In this document: one piece after another, positions 23,701 to 33,404 of the stretch
Position numbering within the stretch: the stretch's first letter is position 1
How the letters are laid out: the number at the start of each line of letters is the position of its first letter
NCBI RefSeq assembly: GCF_000224145.3
Contig: NC_020168.2
Coordinates: 2,756,080-2,820,079, forward strand
DNA: 64,000 bases
Source: Ciona intestinalis
Taxonomy: Eukaryota; Chordata; Ascidiacea; Phlebobranchia; Cionidae
Reading direction: 5' to 3'
The notes under the pieces: model-generated
Databases searched by the model: none
What the model was told of the DNA's origin: nothing
What the model saw: only the letters and a program-made list of their open reading frames with translations
Position numbers and translations under genes: made by a program

Positions 23701-26700
23701 TACACGTCTCAAACCCGTAGTGACGTGGGCGTGGGTGTTGATTCAGCCTAATGTTGATTCGAGATGATGTAATTTGCGATGACATAATGTTCCATAAGCA
23801 GACTTATTGGAACAGGGTTGTACTACAAATTTACCTATCTCACCCTACGCACGAAATTTGACAATCAAAATCGCCAGCTGACTTTTTTTTTAATTTTGGT
23901 CAAAACCACAGAAACATAACCCCCGAGTCACACGATTATTTGGATAAAGTTTGTAAACCTATAAAGATAATCTGCAGCACTCGATCATGCAGCAGATGTG
24001 TGACGTCTGGTTGAATTTAAAATAACAGATGACAATGAGAGTTAATCACTTCATGATGATCGTCGGCCTATTTATATGACGCCCATTTCACACTAAATGC
24101 GACAACTTCGCACATTTATTTAAATGCACCTATATAAGGTGTTAATTGCCACACGAGGTTCAAATACGACATTAATTGGGACCTAAATTCATATTTTAGA
24201 TCTGTGACGTAACTAAAAAAAGTCTTAATTAACACACGCCTATTTCGTCTTTAATGGCCAGGGAAATAGCTGGTGAACAAGAAATACAAAAGCGTGGCCC
24301 ATATGATGACGTATCATGGTAGCACACGCGACCAAAAATGCAAAAACATGCTAAAGACCTGGCCGCAACATCGGGGAATTCACGCCTGGGACAAAGACGT
24401 ATCCAGAAACAATGCTAGTGGTCAACTCCACTCTGCTAACTGGTAGTTAGCGACACCGTGCCGTCCCGGGATGGTACGACCGTGCAGACGCCGCCCGTAA
24501 ATCTATGTTATTTCTAAATGGTGCCAATTAGCAGATCAGCGGTTAAAGAACACTACGATTTCAAGCATCGGCTCCACTATACATATATATATATGTATAT
24601 ATATATATATAGCATGGCGTAACGGTCCGCCAAGTTTCAATGCTGCAATAATCAAGAAAACGACGAGGCGGGAACAAAAATCACACCATCACCAAAACTT
24701 AGAAAATGAATACGTTCACACCACAGGTCGCTAACCAAGAAAACTGCTTCAAAGATAAGAGCTCGGTCGTTTACCTTCAATAGCTAGTTTGTTCGGCACC
24801 GTTATAATTGCTGCCCGACCTTGACTTGAGTGGTTCTTCCACCGAGTCGGTGGTTTTCGCCTTAAATCTACAAAACGTGACGGTAGTAGAAGCACCAATG
24901 CGTGTCGTTGAACCTCAACAGGCTATTGCAACGGTATAGGAGCGTCGCTGGGTGCGGGGGCGAAGCCTAACCGGTCAAAGTTTGCATCACGAGACGGCCA
25001 AACCCACAACGAAGGTTAATTACCCGCACCATTACGTCACCAGTTAATTCATTAGTGAAAATATTGAACTTACTTGTAGCGACCGAATGCTCTGCAAACA
25101 AGCGAGCTGTTCAAAATTACACATACGCTAGCTGACGTAAATACGGATAATGAAAGATCACGCTTGGATGATACAAAATACGTGACAAGGACCACACGCA
25201 GTTTTCGCAGGTGGGGCAGCCACCGCCCACAGGGAACGCATCCCAGCTTTGGATTTGTATGGAGCTCAGTGTTATGGATTTAGGAAGCGGAATAGGATCA
25301 TAAAGCCACTTCGTATATTTGGAGCGTGGGGTCTCCCTTTTAGAGCAAGACCGCCAAATCGAACAGTCACGAGACAACGAACGATGTTTTGTTGCGGCCG
25401 GTAATTAAATTGAAGTCGTGGATCAATCGAAGTTGTAGCTAAAAATTCTTCTTTCGACAAATATGGCCCACTTTGCCACAATATTCTTTATACTGGCGGG
25501 GTGGGCTCTTTGTCTGGTTTATCACAATAAAATTTTCACAAACACTATCTCAACGTTGCCGGGAGATAGCACTGCGTATTGTTGACTTTAATTTCACCAG
25601 ATCTCGTACACAAAAGAGTGTCACACGCAAACTGCCCTCACAGCTTTAGCACAAAACCGTCATTGTGCCTTATGAGTTCGGGTGAATGGATTAGACTAAC
25701 CCCATGGCAAACCCAAACCATATGACAAAGTTTACCCACATCACGCCACTGGGTTAACAATTATAAACGAGCAATGTTCATACAAACTTAAAGAAAAAGC
25801 TGCATTGGGTTTGCAGTTAAACGGGATATACTTGATCTGTTCAATTTTCGCAATTCAGTTATACTTGTTTTGACCTTTTTAATAAAAGTATACGAGGTTT
25901 AACTAGGCCAATATGGAGCAAAAGCAAATACGCCATGACTGTATAAAGTTTGCAGATAGAATAAGGACGGTTTACTGAGTGATGCAAGGCAAATAAGGCG
26001 AGAAATTATATTGAACGAACATGTTGGGACAAGGCAGCCGTATACGCGCCCGTATTTGGTAATAACTATAGTCTGGTTTTACTCGTAAGAATCGTTTGAC
26101 AGCCCGAATTTATCACCAGGATTTATCAAACCCTAATGCAAAAGAAATGATGGAACTTATTTATCTTATTTCGATTTCTGATGTGAGAACAAACATGATG
26201 TAACTCTAATTGATGTGCGGTGGATTTTCGTCGAACATTATCGTTAATAATTTATACCCAGTGTCTGTATATTACAGGAGCTTTTCTAGACTGTTTTTGT
26301 GGATGTCTTTTATGCTGCAAACCCAGCTTCGGTTAATAAAGTGTCTCAACAACATTTCTGTACAACCTTAAGACTAAAATTGCCGGCCCGCCCGACAGAG
26401 TCTAAGCCGATAATTTCGAACACAAAAAACAAGCGGCACACGCAAGTTATAAACATAGTGTATAGTATAGACTACGATACAATATAAGAATGATGCGGAA
26501 CTGTATTCTTGTAATATTTACATTGTTTCCGAGCCACCATTGTCGATTGTGCTCGTTGTCCAAATTATAGGGTGCTGGGGACAGCCGCTGTTGAAAGTTA
26601 TGTTCTCTTTTTTATCATAAATTTAATCTGAATGCGCATTTATACACCTTAGGCATTTCGGGCGGTTTAGGCGACCCACGAATAAGTTAATGTGTGGGAT

Positions 26701-27711
26701 ACAGCGATATTTTGCTTGTACACATACGCACAACCCACGAAGCTTAATTAGGCTCGGAGGTATCAACGAAAATTCGGTAACCAAGCTACACTTGGTGTAA
26801 CTACACGGTATTTGCGTGTAATACCAAGCCCTCTTTCCCTTAATGTTTATTCACGATTAGTTAAGCAGAAACATATTCTTGGCGGGCTCATTTTTTTCTT
26901 ATAGCTATATCGCAAGACGGTGAATACAATTAACACAAAGAAGATTACAACACTGTTGTCTTATCACGGACACGGGATTAAACCTTGGTAAATATGCTCA
27001 ATGAACGGTAAAGTGAATCACCGAAAAGCGTCACGCATCGGCAGACTCAGAAGACAAGCTAAGAGCCCCGATGGGCAAAATAACTTAGATGTTCAAGTTA
27101 AAGCAAAAACAACGCAAGCGAAATACCAACGCATCAACATACGTCAGCACCGGCCAAGTTCTGGTAAGAGGAGGATGAGTCATAAGTTATACTGACGGTA
27201 AAGTGCTCAAGCGGAAAGCATAGCTCGAATACTCAGTAGTCAGGCCCTTGGGTTGGAAATGCCATTTGCGATTAGGCGACTTCTGTTATCACAGCGGATC
27301 CCTCCGTCATTCCAACAACAACATTGGAAATCGAATAATACATGATAAACTGTGTGTTTTCTGTGTCGAATTCAACCACACAGGACGTGTAACAACTTTC
27401 CTTTGGTCAATGTCCGACACGATATGGAAAATACCGAAGTCATTCATAAGCGCACTCAATCATGTATAGCGTTTGACGACGTAAACGCCACCATATCGTA
27501 TGATGACGTTTAAACGCCACTTGAATGTTTCAAGTGTTTAGATTAATCTAAAATCCAATTAGAAATCGACTTACCCTCCGTTTTCTCGTGGATCCCACAT
27601 AACCTCATGGGTGATGGTCCCCGAATTAAACCGCTTGCTTCGTACCCCATCAAAGAGAAGATAGCACATAAACAAACTTAAAATCATTCGATTAACTTTT
27701 GACAAAGGCAT
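20789..27711 (-). CDS. Efna: Ephrin-A type ligand with threonine-rich stalk (5 exons)
   Basis: GPI-type ephrin, 265 aa. Exons on minus: 27711-27575, 22195-22044, 21623-21495, 21382-21122, 20907-20789, all in phase. A signal peptide (residues 1 to about 25) is followed by HEVMWDPRENGG, a divergent form of the usual ephrin N-terminus. The receptor-binding core has MNIHCPQYDQ, YNVSEQSYNSC (N-glycosylation site), AIFKCDNPVKGRKLTTKFQ, SPNPLGFVY, DYFFM, and QNCKSAMKMKVHVLPK closing the domain near residue 162. Exon 4 then encodes a Ser/Thr/Pro stalk with two six-threonine runs (188-201), likely O-glycosylated. The last exon is Gly-rich and ends in the hydrophobic tail TWMLVALVLTVLLQN. Intron 1 is 5.4 kb. 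It is the tandem partner of the ephrin at 29.9-31.9 kb, with which it shares exon 1, 5' leader and part of the 5' flank. Confidence 0.88.
22196..27574 (-). other. Long intron 1 of the Thr-stalk ephrin
   Basis: A 5.4-kb intron, the largest in the window, with no MITE or SINE seen. A short alternating AT tract lies near 24583-24612. No coding exon is supported. It is a prime place to look for enhancers by comparison with another Ciona species. Confidence 0.55.
24583..24612. repeat. AT dinucleotide microsatellite
   Basis: An alternating TA run, palindromic around a TATGTA interruption, inside ephrin intron 1. No function is implied. Confidence 0.8.
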
Positions 27712-29599
27712 GGTGATATACGCATTTACATACAATCTGCAAGGAAATTAGGTTTATCATATTTGTTTGAATATGCAACATCGTAATCTGACATTCTATA
27801 AACCACAATCCTATAGACTTAAATGCTGAACGTATTCTGCAGGCTATAAATCTGTTGATCTGCTTCTCATTATTATACTACAATCCTACTTTATTAAAAA
27901 TGAATAAATGTACAATTAGGTTTTTAATTAAAGCCATTATAATACATAATATTTTACACTCTAACCGACTACTACTCAAACAGTGCACTGTACTGTGCGC
28001 TACACTGAGATCTTATCTTAATCGCGTTTGTGTCGACACAATCGCCCAAGGTTACTGCTATGCTTCATAGCAAACTGCAGTTGATAAAGCAGACGATATT
28101 TAACAGCAGCCAACAAACGAGCCACACAAGCTGCGCTGTTATTTTTCATTTAAAATACAGCAATAACAAGTTACTAACGCGTGCTCGGATCTAAACAGAC
28201 AAGAGTAGACACTCGCAGATTAGCGACTATTAATTCTGGCTTAGCGTCGTCGGACGTCGACGATGTTCGTCACGCTGTTGGCAAATCCACAAGTATATGC
28301 GCGACTTTTTCTTTTACCCTCTCCCACACCCTTTCTTTACTCGGCGGTCTTTCTCGTTGGAAGTAACAGCATTAAATGTAAGCTTGCCTATTCTAGCTTT
28401 ATTCGTCGGACTCAGCGTCGTCGTATAATGTTAAACTGCTATGCTTTACTTTGTTTACATCATGACCTAGAGGTCGCGAACGAAGAAAACCAAACAACAA
28501 TAAGTAACATCGATTTGAAAGGCGAGCTTCGCGGCGGGTCAAATCGTATTGTTTTACAGCTAGCAACTCTATAACAAGAACACAAGAGATCCTAGCGGGA
28601 TACTTTATAGTACCGCCGTGTAATTCCTCATTTCCGTATCAAATTAACGATTGCGTTCTTTTGTTTTGCTTCCTTTTAAAATTAGACCAGTTTTTGCTCG
28701 ATTGCCCTGTTAGCAAAATAAGCTGCAATCTGTAAACTGTTGTGCATTGCAATACATTGCCACAGCAGCCGCCTTCTTAGCAAAGCCAGCAGTGGCGTTG
28801 AGCAATCAGCGATGTACCATATGCAGCCGACACTTTTCGCCCTCCACGCTCCTGCTCAAAAACACTTCTTTCATCGCTGTTCAAACCGCCCACATGCCCA
28901 AAGCGAACCCGACGACAGTTAACAAGCCATGTGGCTGCACGAACCTCCACAGGAGTATAATTAGACACTGGTTTTCTTGGACGTGAATTAATTACCGCTT
29001 TTACACAGGGTTATTTATCTCAGTCACGTATAGTGTGTTGAAAATAAACCAAGTCAGCCAACCGTTCCGCCTCCGCTTCCAGCAGTGTATATATTTGCAT
29101 CAGTAGTAACAGCAAGCATTAAGCCGACCGCATGGATTTAAGCCAATGTTAGCGACCCTAAGCCTCACTACACAGTGTTTGAATGTATATGCAAAACAAG
29201 CACTACATAATGTCATGTTTTAAACCACATTGAACATAAACCAAAGCTCGATGTACGATGTACGTCTGTCGTATTTATAGGTTTTTCATAAATATTAATA
29301 ACTTCTATTTTGCTTCCGGAGGTTCAAACCTAATTCTTGTCCTAAACACAAAATGTACGACTACCACAAGCACAAACTGTAGGACTATACCACAAGCAAC
29401 GAATTCCTATCTACTGCATTTACCCTGTACGTATTTAAAAACCGTATTTGAACATCTGTATTGCGTCAGTTTTGGACACTGCAGCGAAAAACATAAACCT
29501 CATCTAATTAAGGGCAAACTACTGAAGCTTCCCAAATAAAACCGACCATCGGAAATAAATTTACTGCTCATAATCTCTGTTGGCCAACTGGGAATACAA

Positions 29600-29870
29600 A
29601 CAAACAAACAGAAAATAGGTTTCGTCCTCGTTGATAAAAGAATAAAGTCGGCTGCGAAATTCCAATGGTCCCAATGGGAGGGAAACGAAATGCAAAGTAT
29701 GCAGTTTTATTTAAAAAAACACTGGCATCGGCTTGACTGTAGCACGACCAACATAACTAGCAGCTTTCAAACGATTTCTACGTCCCAAAGTGCAATTAAA
29801 ATTCACTCACACTTAATCATGAAATAAATAAGGTGCATTTAAAACAGGTGTGCCCTGGTGATATTTTATT
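29600..29870. repeat. Duplicated block, copy 1 (end of tandem unit)
   Basis: It matches about 32750-32990 with blocks such as GTAGCACGACCAACATAA, CTACGTCCCAAAGTGCAATT and TTAATCATGAAATAAATAAG. Similarity stops at about 29870, only 80 nt from the stop of the anchorless ephrin. That places a tandem-duplication junction here. Confidence 0.75.
29865..29870 (-). terminator. Candidate polyadenylation signal of the anchorless ephrin
   Basis: TTTATT on plus reads AATAAA on minus and lies about 80 nt after the stop at 29949. Its closeness supports the short form of this gene. Confidence 0.5.
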
Positions 29871-29948
29871 TGTTATCGTACAACAGCATTTCATGCAGAA
29901 CAGCATCTTCAAAATATTTCAACATCGACATCACTATGGCCAGGCAAT

Positions 29949-31933
29949 TTACTTGGACTTGTTTTTTGGTAAAACATGAATTGTCATTTTCATTGCCGTT
30001 TCGCAAGTTTCGACTACGCCTTTTTTGAACGCTGCGTAAAATTAGGTCCTCATTACCTTAAAGCGAAATTATTGCGAAAAATAGAACATATTTGTAAGCG
30101 CAATTTAAAGCTACTTTGGACAATGTAGTAGGGTGGGAAAAATGGGAAATGCTTTTATTCTTATTTCTTGTCCCATTTGATAGTAAACAAAGGGCAAAAG
30201 AGCATAAACAGAATTATATAAATGTAGCCCATCGACTTTAAAAGAACACTGTTAATTGTTTAAAACGTGTTTCCCTACAGTACATATAGGAGGGTTGGGA
30301 AAGATGGGACACCTTCCAAAAGTATCCATGGGACACTTTCCAAAAGTATCCATGAGACACCTTCCAAAAGTATCTCCCCCCCCCCCTCACCCTACTATAT
30401 ATACCTTGTCTATTCACACCATACAAATGATTTAAAGTTTTAGTAAGTTTAAAAGCCTGTAATTATTTAAGATATACGTATCAACAGCTTACCCATAAAG
30501 TAGTAATCTTGATTAGGCTGAAATACAACATTCAAAGTCTTCTGTCTCTGAAACCTAAACGTCAATTTCCGCGAGTGGAAGGGATTGTTGCATTTTAAAA
30601 TCACCTTTTCACTTTCTGCATATAAACATGTTATGTTAGTCTGCAACGTGGCAATCATTTTAGATAGTCCATCTGAGAACCACTTACAAAACTTGACTAA
30701 ATTATTTGATAGGTTTATGCGCCAATGATCTATAGTACTGTGGGGTCAGGTGTCTCATCTTTCCCACCCTACTATATATACTTTTTAAGTTGTTTCGAAA
30801 ATTATTATTAAAAAAGCAAAAAATAAACAAATGGATTTCATATATAACCACCTCCAATTAAGCAACTGTTATATGATTGCTCGCTAACATTGTAGATGAT
30901 GAAACTAAGCTTAGCTTCGTTATCTGCATCATACATAGGGCAGTGAATATTCATGTAGTCTCTCATATGAACCTCGATGGAATATTCGTTTCCGGGGGTG
31001 AATCTAAAAAAGACAAAAAAGGGTTAATTGGCACAAAATATAAAAAATGACTCGCAAGGATCTAATAAATAGTAGGGCGGGGAAAATTACATAATATTCA
31101 AGTATCATGATTGTGTTATAAACAATTAACAACGGTCTATGGAAGTTGTGGGGATACGGTATAATAATTCTTTAAAAGTTCTTTGTTTACTAGTAAATTG
31201 GACTATAGCTTGTAATTTTTTTAATTCATTCCACATTTGAGTTGCTGGGACACCTGTTCATTCTATTTTTCCTTCCAATTTGATAGTAAACAAAGAAAAT
31301 TCAAAGAATTATAAAACTGTGCCTTCACGACTCCCTTAGACCGTTGTTAATTGTTTAAAACTCGATCAGGATATTTAGATATTATGTGCTAAAGGTGTCC
31401 CATCTTCCCCCACCCCACTATATAAGCTATAGGCAATTTTAAATCGGTATTTGTATGCTGATTTATCACACCACAAAATTGCACACGTTATTTAATGCAA
31501 CCGAAAAACAAACTTACAACATTAAGTCTAAACATGGCCAACCCAAACAGCTTTCTAAAACTAGAAGCACTAATCGCTTGATTCAATTTTTAACCAGGTA
31601 TTATAGCAGTATAACTGAAACTTGAATAGTAGAAAACCAATCGGGTCTCTATAGCAACCTAAATGGCTACACTTTTAGTGTTTTAGCCAAAAACATGTAT
31701 CATCATGCAATGGTAAACAGAGAGGACATTTGCTTAATGGCTATTAAATATTTCAAGATTAATTTAAAACTCAATTAGAAATCGACTTACCCTACGTTTT
31801 GTCGTGGGTCCCACATAACATCATGGTTGATGGTCCCACTCCCAGAATTGAACTGCTTGCTTTGTACCACATTAAAAAGAAGATAGCATATAAACAAACT
31901 CAAAATCATTCGATTAACTTTTGACAAAACCAT
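29949..31933 (-). CDS. Anchorless (probably secreted) ephrin, 166 aa, 4 exons
   Basis: Ephrin paralogue that stops right after the receptor-binding domain. Exons on minus: 31933-31791, 31003-30852, 30615-30493, 30031-29949, phases intact. The signal peptide is nearly the same as in the 20.8-kb ephrin (SKVNRMILSLFICYLLF). The binding core has MNIHCPMYDA, YNVSEQSYNSC, VILKCNNPFHSRKLTFRFQ, DYYFM and the closing ETCETAMKMTIHVLPK, so all four cysteines remain. It then reads NKSK and stop, with no stalk and no hydrophobic tail. Unlike its partner it lacks the SPNPLG-type loop (about two residues shorter and divergent) and uses a weak exon 2 donor (GTGGTT). A GTAAAT two bases before the stop could act as a donor to a further exon, but I found no GPI-type exon between here and 27.7 kb. 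Several MITEs crowd its introns. It is either a soluble ephrin or a gene in decay; the open frame favours the former. Confidence 0.78.
30125..30402. mobile_element. Composite MITE with internal 24-bp tandem repeat
   Basis: A MITE body (GTAGTAGGGTGGGAAAAATG, then TAGTAAACAAAG, then TTAATTGTTTAAAACG) is joined to a second terminus AGGGTTGGGAAAGATGGG. It is followed by three copies of a 24-bp unit, ATGGGACACCTTCCAAAAGT plus ATCC (about 30304-30374), a C-tract and a right end CACCCTACTATATA. The unit derives from the MITE terminus, so the array grew inside the element. Confidence 0.75.
30730..30779. mobile_element. Minimal MITE: two termini only
   Basis: TATAGTACTGTGGGG is followed after a few bases by CATCTTTCCCACCCTACTATA. 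The body is entirely gone. Confidence 0.65.
31070..31425. mobile_element. Two adjacent MITE copies in opposite orientation
   Basis: The left part (31070 to about 31205) is a reverse-oriented copy that begins AATAGTAGGGCGGGG and breaks off after TTCTTTGTTTACTAGTAAA. The right part (about 31238-31425) is forward and ends CCCATCTTCCCCCACCCCACTATA. Both lie in intron 1 of the anchorless ephrin. Confidence 0.75.
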
Positions 31934-32254
31934 GGTGATATACGCATTTACATAACAATCTGTATATACAGTGCACAGTCGCAGGGTTCTAAAAATTAAA
32001 TGAGAAATTACTTTCACCTATATATTTAAATACCACACATTGAATTTGTACTGCACAACAAGTTCATGAACAAATGTATTATTCTTCTCCCTATAAAAAT
32101 CACAATGAATCGTTATGCTTCGCTTACATTATAAGGCGTCCGCGACTTCTTTTTAATATTAACCCGCCAAAAAAGAACATTTATTGATTATCCTTTTAGT
32201 TTACACTTACAGAGTCAACACGTATAATTCTTGTCCAAATTATAAAAAAAAAGA

Positions 32255-32376
32255 TAATCACCCACAGGGTAACATACTTGGTAACTTGTTAGCTGGCACG
32301 AGGTGTTAAACCCGTGTGATAACGACAGTCGTTTTCCTGCCACGCGAGGATAAATTAAGTTACATTCATTCATTCA
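32255..32376 (+). repeat. SINE-like repeat, 3' half
   Basis: GGTAACATACTTGGTAACTT, a GTTAAACCCGTGTGATAACG block and GCGAGGATAAATTAAGTTAC match the right half of the copy at 60925-61160. It ends in a short ATTC repeat. Confidence 0.7.
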
Positions 32377-32679
32377 TTTTTTTATTTCCGCATCAAATTA
32401 ATTAATTTTTGGATATGTTCTGTATTATGTTAAAATTATAGCAATTTGCACTCCATTTCCAGACTGCAACTGGAAAAATATTAAATTTCGCAACTGTAAC
32501 ATAAACTTAACCCTTTACCGTATAGAAAATATAAGTCTTATCTATTTATGAATACTAGATATATGAAAACACACATTTTTATAAATAATCGATAAAGTCA
32601 TATATATATATAGTTTAGCAAGCAAAGTGTGTTAGAAACAACTACAGGAGTCTAAGACGAGAAGTAGTTATCGCGGTTC

Positions 32680-32990
32680 CACAAAACTGTTGGATTTAGT
32701 CGCGTAATGTGTTGAAGATAAACAAAATCTGACAGAAAAATTACAAATACAACATCTGAAAATAAAGGAATAAAGTCGAATTTATTTTCAATTGAAGGGA
32801 AGCGAAATGCAAAGTATGCACTCTTAACAAAGTGATACATGGGCATCTGCTTGATTGTAGCACGACCAACATAATAACTAGCAGCTTTCGTACTGCTTCT
32901 ACGTCCCAAAGTGCAATTAAAATTCACTCACACTTAATCATGAAATAAATAAGTTACATTTAAAACAGGTGTGCACTGATAATATTGTAT
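32680..32990. repeat. Duplicated block, copy 2, upstream of the anchorless ephrin
   Basis: Paralogous to 29600-29870, with a weaker extension resembling the region near 29025-29054 (GTGTGTTGAAAATAAACC). An open frame of 91 codons crosses this copy on minus but is broken in the other, so the block is most likely non-coding and perhaps regulatory. Confidence 0.65.
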
Positions 32991-33218
32991 CCATTGTGAC
33001 CGGTGGGAGTAATAATTGTAATAATGTGTTAAAAGTAATTGGTCGATTACGGCCACGTTGATTCAAGACACACCGTGGAAAAGTACAAAAGTTAAAACCG
33101 TTTTACTCTCTCGAGCCTCGCGGTATTCGGTTATATTTGTACGACTGTATGGTTCAACTACAACCGTGTGGTGACGCTATATAAGTAGGGTTCTTGTACA
33201 GAGCAGTCGTTTATACGT

Positions 33219-33404
33219 TATATAGTAGGGTGGGAAGAGAAGGGGCACCTATAGCCCATAATATCCAAATAAACAATTAACAGCGGTCTGTGAGAGTCGT
33301 GAAGGTACGGTTTTGTAGTTCTTTGAATGTTCTTTGTTTACTACCAAATGGGACGAGAAAATAGAATGAAAAGCTGTCCTATCTCCCCCACCCTATTATA
33401 TACT
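33219..33404. mobile_element. MITE, opposite orientation
   Basis: It runs from TATATAGTAGGGTGGGAAG to CTCCCCCACCCTATTATATA and contains TTCTTTGTTTACTACCAAA. It is the last copy before a gap of about 20 kb without MITEs. Confidence 0.8.

Larger units (their letters stand above)
27712..29948. other. Spacer between the two tandem ephrins of the first pair
   Basis: The right part (about 29600-29870) is duplicated upstream of the neighbouring ephrin (about 32680-32990), and the first bases upstream of exon 1 (ATATACGCATTTACATA) are shared with the region above 31933. The open frames here do not hold up in the second copy and have no domain, so I call none. Confidence 0.55.

Noticed and set aside
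32652-32927. 91-codon open frame in the duplicated block
   Set aside because: The frame is broken in the paralogous block near 29.7 kb, so it is not conserved as coding.
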